Part shown: positions 1 through 5,892 of the stretch, piece after piece
Position numbering within the stretch: the stretch's first letter is position 1
Layout: each line of letters begins with the position of its first letter
From: an uncultured Clostridia bacterium
GTDB lineage: Bacteria > Bacillota > Clostridia > Monoglobales > Monoglobaceae
NCBI GenBank assembly: GCA_945878965.1
Contig: CAMCUJ010000074.1
Span: 1-7,130, forward strand
Reading direction: 5' to 3'
Length of the DNA stretch: 7,130 nt
The notes under the pieces: model-generated
The model's database searches: none
What the model saw: only the letters and a program-made list of their open reading frames with translations
Told to the model about the DNA's origin: nothing
Position numbers and translations under genes: made by a program

Positions 1-707
1 ACGATACAGTAATCACTGTTACTTTTAGTGATGCAAGTCCGTCAGAGAGTGCAACTCCAAGCGAAACACCGTCAGAGAGTGCAACTCCAAGCGAAACACC
101 GTCAGAGAGTGCAACACCTACAGTTGATAAGACACAGCTTAACAAGGCAATTGAAACAGCTATGACATATAATGCCGATGAATATACAGAGGTATCATTT
201 GCGGCATTAAGTGCGGCTATAACAACGGCTAAGGAAGTGGCAGAAAAATCGGATGCAACTCAGGAGGCTGTAGACAATGCAAAGATGGGAATTGAAACGG
301 CTATAGCGAACTTGGTTAAGAAATCTGAAAATCCGAATCCGAGTACGGCTCCAAGTGAAACTCCGACAACTGAGCCGTCAGACGACCCGAGTGAGCAGCC
401 GACTCCAAGCGTTGAACCTACAGATTATCCTTACAGCATAACTAATGTGACTTTAAGTGATAAAGGAGTGTTAAGTGCGGATATTAAGTACAGCGGAGAG
501 GCAGAAAATGCGGCAGCTAAGCTTATTATAGCAAAATATAATTCTTCGGGAGCGCTTATTGGATTAAACGCAGAGGATTTAAACGGAGATATTTCGATAA
601 CCAAAGAGAATTACAATCTTTCGGATAACGGAATAGTAAGATTATATATCTGGGACAGCTTTGAAAGTGCTAAACCGCTTTCTCAGCCGGTGCAGAGAGA
701 AAAATAA
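1..707 (+). CDS. C-terminal part of a secreted or surface protein with FIVAR module and Ser/Thr/Pro linkers (5' end outside window)
   Basis: The frame is open from base 3, so the gene enters from the left and only about 234 residues are visible. In order they are: the end of a beta-like segment (VITVTFSDA); a PSESATPSET repeat linker (39-116); a helical FIVAR module (about 126-323, starting DKTQLNKAIE, rich in Ala and Glu); a second Pro/Ser/Thr linker (about 324-422); and a C-terminal domain of about 94 residues (423-704) with alternating beta-type stretches, ending RLYIWDSFESAKPLSQP. FIVAR modules occur in extracellular, often sugar-related, Gram-positive proteins. The WDSFESAKPL-type ending resembles the C-termini of large clostridial secreted polysaccharide-degrading proteins. 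No LPXTG sorting signal, hydrophobic tail or S-layer homology repeat is present, so attachment, if any, must lie upstream or be non-covalent. The catalytic or binding part is outside the window, so the function stays open. The secreted nature is well supported; a carbohydrate-active role is inference. Confidence 0.85.
   Translation, partial: DTVITVTFSDASPSESATPSETPSESATPSETPSESATPTVDKTQLNKAIETAMTYNADEYTEVSFAALSAAITTAKEVAEKSDATQEAVDNAKMGIETAIANLVKKSENPNPSTAPSETPTTEPSDDPSEQPTPSVEPTDYPYSITNVTLSDKGVLSADIKYSGEAENAAAKLIIAKYNSSGALIGLNAEDLNGDISITKENYNLSDNGIVRLYIWDSFESAKPLSQPVQREK
39..116 (+). repeat. 30-bp in-frame tandem repeat encoding PSESATPSET
   Basis: Two identical 30-bp units (39-68 and 69-98) are followed by 18 bases of a third (99-116), after which the sequence diverges. 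The unit length is a multiple of three, so copy-number change alters linker length without breaking the frame. The product is a flexible, Ser/Thr-rich linker of the kind that separates modules in secreted proteins. The nucleotide identity of the copies, not only of the protein, points to recent duplication. Confidence 0.93.
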
Positions 708-726
708 TTAATCATCACAATATAAG

Positions 727-775
727 AAAAGCATCTTTTAGCTCGCCTAATCAGGCGGCTTAAGATGCTTTTTTT
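727..775 (+). terminator. Intrinsic terminator of the surface-protein gene, possibly bidirectional
   Basis: AAGCATCTT (729-737) pairs with AAGATGCTT (762-770), and the inner GCCT (745-748) pairs with AGGC (753-756) around an AATC loop. A run of seven or more T follows on the + strand. The hairpin lies 20 bases after the stop codon. On the - strand the same stem is followed by TTTTCTT, so it may also stop nrdD transcripts, which have no other clear U-tract hairpin after their stop. Confidence 0.85.
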
Positions 776-794
776 AATGTGGATAACTTTTTAC

Positions 795-848
795 CAAAGC
801 CCTCCTTGTGTAAAGGAGGGTGTCACGCAAAGCGTGACGGGAGGATAG
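795..848. repeat. Double-hairpin dispersed intergenic element (MITE/REP-like)
   Basis: Two adjacent perfect hairpins are present: CCCTCCTT (800-807) with AAGGAGGG (813-820), and GTCACGC (822-828) with GCGTGAC (832-838) around an AAA loop, followed by GGGAGGAT. GGAGG at 840-844 could instead pair with CCTCC at 801-805, enclosing the second hairpin, so two folds compete. From memory, elements with this layout (CCCTCC-type stem, GTCACGC-type stem, GGAGGAT end) are scattered in intergenic DNA of gut Clostridia; I cannot count copies here. It lies in the 3' untranslated region of nrdD and carries no reading frame. The outer limits are approximate. Confidence 0.6.
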
Positions 849-884
849 TCGACAGCAGCCGTGCAGGAAGATGAGATTTAAGCA

Positions 885-3239
885 TTAAAGATTTTCAAGA
901 ACTGTTCTGTCAAGGCTTATATGCTTAACCCTGTCTTCAACCTCGCTTCGTTTTGCGTTGTTGAATCTGTCAAGAGTTCCAACGAGATATCCTGTAATTC
1001 TTCTTATACGCTCAATCTTTGGCTTGTCATGTTCATCAGCCGGACGACCGCAGAACGGACATTCATTATCTATAATTCCGGTGTAGCCGCAAACAGGGTC
1101 ACGGTCAACAGGATGATTTACACTTCCGTAGCCTATGCCTTCTTCCTTCATAGTTCTGATAACCTTTTCAAATGCCTCTATATTCTTTGTAGGGTCACCG
1201 TCTATCTCAACATAGGTTATATGTCCGCCGTTTGTAAGTGCATGATACGGTGCCTCAATTCTTATCTTGTCATAAGCATTTATGTCATAGTAAACAGGTA
1301 CGTGGAACGAGTTGGTATAATACTCTTTGTCTGTAACTCCCGGTATAACTCCGTACTTTTCTTTATCAATCTTGACAAATCTTCCTGATAATCCTTCGGC
1401 AGGAGTGGCAATAACCGAAAAGTTAAGTCCGGTTTCCTCAGAAGCCTTATCCATTCTTTGTCTTAAATAGCCAACTATCTCAAGTCCTAAATTTTGTGCA
1501 GTTTCAGACTCGCCGTGATGCTGACCTACAAGCGACTTAAGACACTCGGCAAGACCTATAAAGCCTATAGTAAGAGTTCCGTGCTTTAAAACCTCTTCAA
1601 GCGTATCATCGGCAGTCAGCTTGTCTGAATCAATCCATATTCCCTGTCCCATAAGGAACGGATAATTTCTCACTCTCTTATTGCACTGAATCTTAAATCT
1701 TTCAAGAAGCTGATCTATACAAAGGTCAACCTTTCTTCCAAGATCCTCGAAAAATACGTCAAGGTTTCCGTGCGACTTAATCGCAATTCTCGGCAAGTTT
1801 ATAGATGTAAAGCTTAAATTTCCGCGTCCGTAAACTATTTCACGGGATTTGTCATAAACATTGCCTATAACACGTGTTCTGCAGCCCATATACGCAATTT
1901 CGGTTTCAGGATGTCCCTCTTTGTAATACATAGCGTTAAAAGGTGCGTCAAGGAAACTGAAGTTAGGGAACAGTCTTTTAGCCGATACACGGCATGCAAG
2001 CTTGAATAAATCATAGTTCGGATCCTCAGGATTATAGCTTACTCCCTCTTTAACCTTGAATATGTGAATTGGGAATATAGGAGTTTCACCGTTTCCAAGT
2101 CCCGCCTCGGTTGCAAGAAGAACATTCTTTATAACCATTCTGCCCTCAGGTGAGGTGTCCGTTCCGTAATTAAGCGAACTGAACGGTATCTGTGCTCCGG
2201 CACGTGAGTGCATAGTATTAAGATTGTGAACAAGAGCCTCCATTGCTTGATATGTTGCTCTGTCCGTTTCCTTATTTGCCGATTTTACAACAAATGCATG
2301 AATCTTTTCAGCAGTTTTGCTGTCTGTAATTTTCAAAAGCTTATTAATTAATAATTCTTTGTATTCATCATCATTTGCAAGCTTTGGATATATTTCGTTT
2401 TCATTATAGATATCAGCTATAATATTTTTGGCAATAACCGAAGGCTCGTCCTCTAAATTCTCACATAAAAGCTCAAGTGAACGTCCGAGATTTTCGGTAT
2501 AGCGTCTTTTGTAAGTTTTTGCAACACCGGGAGCCATACTGTAGTCAAAGTTAGGCACACTCTGACCGCCGTGCTGGTCATTCTGATTAGACTGAATTGC
2601 AATACATGCAAGAGCGGAATAGCTCTGGATATCATTTGGCTCACGTAAAAATCCATGACCGGTTGAAAATCCGTTTTCAAACAGCTTTTTAAGGTCAATC
2701 TGACAGCAGGTGGTTGTAAGAGTTAAAAAGTCAAGGTCATGAATATGTATATCTCCGTTTTTATGAGCCTCCGAATGCTCAGGAGTTAAAATAAACATAT
2801 CATAGAATTGCTTGGCACCCTCAGAACCATATTTAAGCATTGTTCCCATTGCCGTATCGCCGTCAATGTTGGCATTCTCACGCTTTATATCATTATCCTT
2901 TGCCGATTTAAAGGTAAGCTCTTCGTAGACCTTCATAAGTCTTGTGTTCATTTCACGAACCTTGGTTCTTTGTGAACGGTAAAGAATAAATTCCTTAGCC
3001 GTTCTTGAATGTCCTGTGTCAATAAGTATTTTTTCAACTGCGTCTTGAATTTGTTCAACCGTTGGCAGCTCAAGCTTCAATTCGTTTTCAATATATTCGG
3101 TAACTTTTCCGGCAAGCTCTAAGGAGGTATCATAATTTTTTCCGCCGACAGCCTCCGCCGCTTTATATATAGCGTTAGCTATCTTTGAAATATCAAATTC
3201 AGCCCGCCTGCCGTCTCTTTTTAATATATATTCTATCAT
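885..3239 (-). CDS. nrdD: Anaerobic (class III) ribonucleoside-triphosphate reductase, glycyl-radical subunit
   Basis: This enzyme reduces ribonucleoside triphosphates to dNTPs in the cytoplasm without oxygen, using a glycyl radical installed by the radical-SAM activase NrdG. Residues 1 to about 90 form an ATP-cone (start MIEYILKRDG), the allosteric module that senses ATP/dATP. The barrel follows, with C178/C179 in a TTTCC motif and C453 in MGCRTRV as candidate active-site thiols. Near the end, C717, C727 and C730 form the expected zinc-ribbon region, and RITGY carries the radical glycine at G750. The protein has 784 residues, within the family range and intact throughout. The ATG start at 3237-3239 is preceded by AGAAAGG about 12 bases upstream. 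The gene is monocistronic here: downstream comes a convergent gene, and nrdG, often adjacent in other genomes, is absent from the window. Only three zinc-type cysteines are seen; the fourth ligand may be another residue such as H709. Confidence 0.97.
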   Translation of the reverse strand: MIEYILKRDGRRAEFDISKIANAIYKAAEAVGGKNYDTSLELAGKVTEYIENELKLELPTVEQIQDAVEKILIDTGHSRTAKEFILYRSQRTKVREMNTRLMKVYEELTFKSAKDNDIKRENANIDGDTAMGTMLKYGSEGAKQFYDMFILTPEHSEAHKNGDIHIHDLDFLTLTTTCCQIDLKKLFENGFSTGHGFLREPNDIQSYSALACIAIQSNQNDQHGGQSVPNFDYSMAPGVAKTYKRRYTENLGRSLELLCENLEDEPSVIAKNIIADIYNENEIYPKLANDDEYKELLINKLLKITDSKTAEKIHAFVVKSANKETDRATYQAMEALVHNLNTMHSRAGAQIPFSSLNYGTDTSPEGRMVIKNVLLATEAGLGNGETPIFPIHIFKVKEGVSYNPEDPNYDLFKLACRVSAKRLFPNFSFLDAPFNAMYYKEGHPETEIAYMGCRTRVIGNVYDKSREIVYGRGNLSFTSINLPRIAIKSHGNLDVFFEDLGRKVDLCIDQLLERFKIQCNKRVRNYPFLMGQGIWIDSDKLTADDTLEEVLKHGTLTIGFIGLAECLKSLVGQHHGESETAQNLGLEIVGYLRQRMDKASEETGLNFSVIATPAEGLSGRFVKIDKEKYGVIPGVTDKEYYTNSFHVPVYYDINAYDKIRIEAPYHALTNGGHITYVEIDGDPTKNIEAFEKVIRTMKEEGIGYGSVNHPVDRDPVCGYTGIIDNECPFCGRPADEHDKPKIERIRRITGYLVGTLDRFNNAKRSEVEDRVKHISLDRTVLENL

Positions 3240-3260
3240 TGTGTATCTCTGCCTTTCTAA

Positions 3261-3306
3261 CTACAATATATTGATTTTACATTAATAAAATCACAATATA
3301 TAGTAT
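3261..3306 (-). promoter_or_regulatory. Tandem NrdR-box-like operator of nrdD
   Basis: Two sites match the core CwAtATaTwG of the known NrdR box: CAATATATTG at 3264-3273 (a perfect palindrome) and CAATATATAG at 3294-3303. Their full 16-base boxes are 3261-3276 and 3291-3306, 30 bases apart, roughly three helical turns, which is the usual paired arrangement of NrdR sites. One box covers the -10 region and the predicted start point; the other lies just downstream, so binding would block initiation. NrdR, an ATP-cone zinc-finger repressor of ribonucleotide reductase genes in most bacteria, is not encoded in the window. Assignment rests on motif, spacing and target gene. Confidence 0.8.
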
Positions 3307-3330
3307 ACAATTATAACAGTAAAATGTCAA
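3302..3330 (-). promoter_or_regulatory. Sigma-A-type promoter of nrdD
   Basis: Reading the - strand, TTGACA (3330-3325) is followed by exactly 17 bases and then TATACT (3307-3302). This is a consensus -35 and spacer with a 5/6 match at -10. Transcription should start near 3295, giving a leader of about 55 bases before the nrdD ATG. The -10 hexamer overlaps the distal NrdR-like box, as expected for repression. Confidence 0.87.
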
Positions 3331-3386
3331 GTGGAAATGATAAATTTGTTTAAAATTTTATTGGTTACTTTTGCATATTCAAAAAG

Positions 3387-3415
3387 AACCAAAACAAAAA
3401 GAAAGCCATATTATA
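3387..3415 (+). promoter_or_regulatory. Candidate sigma-K-type (mother-cell sporulation) promoter
   Basis: AACC (3387-3390) is followed by 16 bases and CATATTATA (3407-3415). This fits the Bacillus sigma-K consensus mACm-N16/17-CATAnnnTA at every defined position. The predicted start near 3421 would give a leader of about 45 bases carrying the AAGGAGGT site of the gene at 3467. No convincing sigma-A -35/-10 pair is seen between 3331 and 3433. The motif is short and AT-rich, so a chance match is possible. Confidence 0.4.
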
Positions 3416-3450
3416 TAGATATAAGGGCATAAGATGTCCGAGAAAAAAAT

Positions 3451-3458
3451 AAGGAGGT
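3451..3458 (+). promoter_or_regulatory. Strong ribosome binding site fixing the start at 3467
   Basis: AAGGAGGT is a full anti-16S match 8 bases before the ATG at 3467-3469. The in-frame ATG at 3434, 11 codons earlier, has no comparable site, and this Shine-Dalgarno sequence would then be translated. The start at 3467 is therefore preferred. Confidence 0.9.
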
Positions 3459-3466
3459 ATAAAAAA

Positions 3467-4048
3467 ATGAGTGATTGTTGTGAAAAAGCTCAGGAAAGGA
3501 TAGCTGACCGCAATGCGGTATGTGCTGACCTATGCGAGGAGCAGAGCGAAAGAGAAGCAAGAAGAAGTACAGAATTCAGAGATCCTATATGTATTCATAC
3601 AGATAAGATATATGATTCATGCCGTGACAGAGATTGCGTACGTGATTCAAGGGTTTACTTTACAGCGGCGGCACAAGACATAATAAACAATGCGATAAAT
3701 GTAAAGGTTAAATCGGCGGAAATAATATGGGTATACAGCAGTGTTGAGCCTGTTCCGTTTAACAGAGGATTTTTCTCGGTAGATATAAAGTACTTTATAA
3801 GAGTTAATTTTGATGTTTTTGTAGGAGTTTCAAATCCTATAGAGGTTTCGGGACTTACAACCTTTGATAAAAAGGTTATACTGTTCGGTTCGGAAGGAAA
3901 TGCAAAGATATTCCAGTCAAACTTTGATCCGGATGCTAATGTATCTAAGATGTGGAGCAAAAACAATCTTCCAAAAGCGATAATTGAAACGGTGGATAAC
4001 AAAATGCGAACTAACAAATACCGTATTCAAGCGGTTTACAAAAAATAA
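3467..4048 (+). CDS. Conserved-looking protein of unknown function with Cys-rich N-terminus
   Basis: I do not recognise a named family. The protein has 193 residues from the ATG behind AAGGAGGT. All seven cysteines lie in the first 57 residues (C4, C5, C19, C23, C42, C52, C57), within a charged stretch that includes SCRDRDC. From about residue 62 on it becomes a beta-rich globular region with aromatic and Val/Ile strands (IIWVYSSVEPVPFNRGFF, IKYFIRVNFDVFVG, KKVILFGSEG). There is no signal peptide or membrane segment, so it should be cytosolic or, if sporulation-linked, part of a spore layer. From memory, proteins with the EPVPFNRGF and ILFGSEG stretches recur in Clostridia as hypothetical proteins. 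Upstream lies a possible sigma-K promoter; 20 bases downstream a small gene begins, suggesting a two-gene unit. The clustered cysteines could bind metal or form disulfide cross-links. A spore-coat role is inference only. Confidence 0.85.
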   Translation: MSDCCEKAQERIADRNAVCADLCEEQSEREARRSTEFRDPICIHTDKIYDSCRDRDCVRDSRVYFTAAAQDIINNAINVKVKSAEIIWVYSSVEPVPFNRGFFSVDIKYFIRVNFDVFVGVSNPIEVSGLTTFDKKVILFGSEGNAKIFQSNFDPDANVSKMWSKNNLPKAIIETVDNKMRTNKYRIQAVYKK

Positions 4049-4068
4049 AACAGAAGGAGGCAACAAAA

Positions 4069-4232
4069 GTGGCAACAAGGGAAAACGGTGAAGCTGATTT
4101 GCAGGCTCTAAGAACTATATGTATAGCCTTGAGGAAAGTGAAAGCTTATTCGTTGAAAATCTTAAAGGATATATAAGAAATAAGGAAAGTCAGTGGAATA
4201 ACGAAAGATTGAGTTTAACAGGATTTAGTTAA
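4069..4232 (+). pseudogene. Small frameshifted gene (54-residue product if one base is restored)
   Basis: GAAGGAGG (4053-4060) stands 8 bases before a GTG at 4069, an excellent initiation site. The frame from GTG begins VATRENGEADLQALRT, then runs into Arg/Lys-rich sequence and stops at 4174-4176. In another frame, from 4116, the sequence continues YMYSLEESESLFVENL and ends LSLTGFS with TAA at 4230-4232. Adding one T after the ACT codon (4114-4116) joins the two parts into one hydrophilic, probably helical 54-residue protein. A single-base deletion, real or from sequencing or assembly, is the simplest explanation. I see no slippery heptamer at the junction for programmed -1 frameshifting. An ATG at 4119 in the second frame lacks a clear ribosome binding site. 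The gene follows the Cys-rich gene by 20 bases, so they are probably co-transcribed. Function unknown; no homologue recognised. Confidence 0.65.
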
Positions 4233-4304
4233 AAATTAACTTCACATACTTTAAGAAAAAGTTGCAAACTATGTTTTTAAGGCTATTTAATTGTAGTTCA
4301 CTTG

Positions 4305-4344
4305 TTGAAATATATAAAATTTCAAAAAAACTATTGAAATTTCA
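4305..4344 (+). promoter_or_regulatory. Inverted repeats around the importer promoter, possible operator
   Basis: TTGAAAT (4305-4311) and ATTTCAA (4319-4325) form a 7-base inverted repeat with a 7-base AT centre. The same half-site recurs as the perfect palindrome TGAAATTTCA (4335-4344), which overlaps a candidate -35. Three or four related half-sites directly before a transporter operon fit a regulator binding site, for instance for an amino-acid-responsive repressor. I cannot match it to a known box with confidence. The AT-rich background weakens the case. Confidence 0.4.
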
Positions 4345-4362
4345 GATTATATTTGATATTAT
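4334..4362 (+). promoter_or_regulatory. Candidate sigma-A promoter of the amino acid importer operon
   Basis: TTGAAA (4334-4339), a 17-base spacer and TATTAT (4357-4362) predict a start near 4369, about 23 bases before the permease ATG. An alternative is TTGTAG (4291-4296), 16 bases, TATAAA (4313-4318), whose -10 sits in the centre of the inverted repeat. The rest of the 4233-4391 spacer shows no clear hairpin terminator or riboswitch. Confidence 0.55.
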
Positions 4363-4377
4363 AATAGATAATGCAGG

Positions 4378-4384
4378 AAAGGAG
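4378..4384 (+). promoter_or_regulatory. Ribosome binding site deciding the permease start at 4392
   Basis: AAAGGAG lies 7 bases before the ATG at 4392-4394. The earlier in-frame ATG at 4371 would place this site inside the coding region and sits almost at the predicted transcription start, so it is unlikely to be used. Confidence 0.85.
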
Positions 4385-4391
4385 AAATGAT

Positions 4392-5066
4392 ATGGAATTA
4401 ATAGAAAAGCTAAATGCCACGTTTATCGTTGACGGCAGATGGCAATGGTTTTTAAGCGGACTTGGTTATACCTTGCTTATTTCATTTTTTGCGGTTTTAC
4501 TTGGTCTTGCAATAGGTGTGGTAATGGCACTTGGCAGATTGTCAAAGAGCAAAATCTTAAGGACGGTTTCCGGAATTTATATTGATATTATACGAGGCAC
4601 ACCAACGATGGTTCAGCTTTTGATTATATACTACATAATCTTTGCTCAGGTTCCGATTGCAAAATGGATTGTCGGAGTTATAGCATTTGGAATTAACAGC
4701 GGTGCGTATATTGCCGAAATCGTAAGAGGCGGAATTCTTTCGGTAAACATCGGTCAGACCGAGGCGGGACGTTCGCTTGGAATGACTCACGCTCAGACTA
4801 TGCGAAGTATAATTCTTCCGCAGGCAGCCAAGAATATTCTTCCGGCACTCGGAAACGAATTCGTTGTACTCATTAAGGAAACGGCTGTAATAGGTATGGT
4901 AAGCAACATAGATTTGGTTGGTGCCGCAAGAAAGGTACAGAGCCTTACTTACGACTTTGCAGTTCCGCTTATATCTGTGGGCGTAATTTATTATGTTGTT
5001 ATAAAGATTATAAGTATTATGCTTGCAAAGCTTGAGGAAAGAATGAGAAAATCAGATAAGAGATAA
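4392..5066 (+). CDS. Polar amino acid ABC transporter, permease subunit (HisM/GlnP family)
   Basis: This is the inner-membrane channel subunit of an importer for polar amino acids; it probably works as a homodimer, since only one permease is encoded. The 224 residues show a first membrane helix at about 23-47, the RGTP motif (68-71) typical of HisM/GlnP-type permeases, further hydrophobic segments at about 74-100 and 155-172, and a last helix at about 190-213. The EAA loop that docks on the ATPase spans about 124-143, with E124, A125, G130 and P143 in place. The length is normal for the family. It is the first gene of a three-gene operon and the ATPase starts 34 bases later. The substrate cannot be read from the permease; glutamine, cystine, arginine and histidine importers all look like this. 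Confidence 0.95.
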   Translation: MELIEKLNATFIVDGRWQWFLSGLGYTLLISFFAVLLGLAIGVVMALGRLSKSKILRTVSGIYIDIIRGTPTMVQLLIIYYIIFAQVPIAKWIVGVIAFGINSGAYIAEIVRGGILSVNIGQTEAGRSLGMTHAQTMRSIILPQAAKNILPALGNEFVVLIKETAVIGMVSNIDLVGAARKVQSLTYDFAVPLISVGVIYYVVIKIISIMLAKLEERMRKSDKR

Positions 5067-5100
5067 TTTATTCCGATAAATAAATGAAAGGAACTTTACA

Positions 5101-5823
5101 ATGATTGAAGTAAAAGGTCTTAAAAAGCATTTCGGAGATTTAGAGGTGCTTAAGGGAATTGACGAGCATATTAAAAAGGGCGAAAAGGTTGCAATCATAG
5201 GTCCGTCCGGTTCGGGAAAATCTACATTTCTGCGTTGTCTTAATTTACTTGAGGTTCCGACAGACGGTGATATTTTTATTGAAGGCGTATGTATTACCGA
5301 CAAAGAAACCGACGTAAACAAAATACGTGAGAAAATGGGAATGGTATTTCAGCAGTTTAATTTGTTTCCGCACCTTAATATTATAGAAAACATAACACTT
5401 GCCCCGATTAAGGTTAAGAAAATGCCTAAACCGGAGGCTGAAAAGCTTGCAAGAGAGCTTCTTGAAAGAGTGGGTCTTGCGGATAAGGAAACAGCGTATC
5501 CGGCTCAGCTTTCGGGAGGACAGCAGCAGAGAATTGCTATTGCTCGTGCACTTGCAATGAAGCCTGATATAATGCTGTTTGATGAGCCGACATCGGCACT
5601 TGATCCGGAGATGGTCGGCGAAGTTCTTGCGGTTATGAAAGACCTTGCGGATGCCGGTATGACTATGGTGGTTGTAACTCACGAGATGGGCTTTGCCCGT
5701 GAGGTTGCCTCAAGGGTATTGTTTATGGACGAGGGAATTGTTCAGGAGGAAGGTCTTCCGAGTGAAATATTTACAAATCCTAAAAATGAACGTACAAAGT
5801 CATTTTTAAGCAAGGTCTTATAA
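5101..5823 (+). CDS. Polar amino acid ABC transporter, ATP-binding subunit (GlnQ/HisP family)
   Basis: This cytoplasmic ATPase dimerises under the permease and powers uptake. All motifs are intact in its 240 residues: Walker [10 protein letters not shown] (34-42), Q-loop Q84/Q85 in [10 protein letters not shown], signature LSGGQQQR (137-144), Walker B IMLFDEP (157-163) with catalytic E162, D-loop SALD (165-168) and switch histidine H194 in VVTHEMGFA. The FNLFPH and THEMGFA stretches are characteristic of the polar amino acid subfamily. There is no C-terminal regulatory extension, so nothing suggests MetN-like substrate inhibition. AAAGGA sits 8 bases before the ATG. The gene lies between the permease and the binding protein, 69 bases before the latter. 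Confidence 0.97.
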   Translation: MIEVKGLKKHFGDLEVLKGIDEHIKKGEKVAIIGPSGSGKSTFLRCLNLLEVPTDGDIFIEGVCITDKETDVNKIREKMGMVFQQFNLFPHLNIIENITLAPIKVKKMPKPEAEKLARELLERVGLADKETAYPAQLSGGQQQRIAIARALAMKPDIMLFDEPTSALDPEMVGEVLAVMKDLADAGMTMVVVTHEMGFAREVASRVLFMDEGIVQEEGLPSEIFTNPKNERTKSFLSKVL

Positions 5824-5892
5824 AAATGATGGCGAGATTTCGTCTACTGTTAAAATTAATTAAAATTATATATATTTAAGGGGGATTTTACA

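Noticed and set aside
39..116. Direct repeats that could suggest a CRISPR array
   Set aside because: The units are contiguous without spacers, in frame, and encode a Ser/Thr/Pro linker.
921..1388. A 155-codon open frame on the + strand opposite nrdD
   Set aside because: It lies wholly antisense to the well-supported nrdD 3' part, has no ribosome binding site or coherent domain, and follows from nrdD codon use.
3373..3379. GCATATT matching the sigma-E -35 consensus
   Set aside because: The spacing to CATATTATA is 27 bases, far from the 14-15 required, so it does not form a sigma-E promoter with that -10.
3434..3466. Upstream in-frame ATG as the start of the Cys-rich protein
   Set aside because: The strong AAGGAGGT lies between it and the next ATG at 3467, and the 11 extra residues are a Lys/Arg-rich run as expected from untranslated A-rich leader.
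4110..4125. Programmed -1 ribosomal frameshift at the small-gene junction
   Set aside because: No X-XXY-YYZ slippery heptamer or downstream stem is visible; a simple base loss explains it better.
4233..4304. Possible terminator after the small frameshifted gene
   Set aside because: Only weak short pairings are found and no T-run follows a stable stem, so no terminator is called.
5245..5682. A 145-codon open frame on the - strand within the ATPase gene
   Set aside because: It is antisense to the conserved ATPase motifs and has no start signals; its His/Lys/Asn-rich translation is not protein-like.
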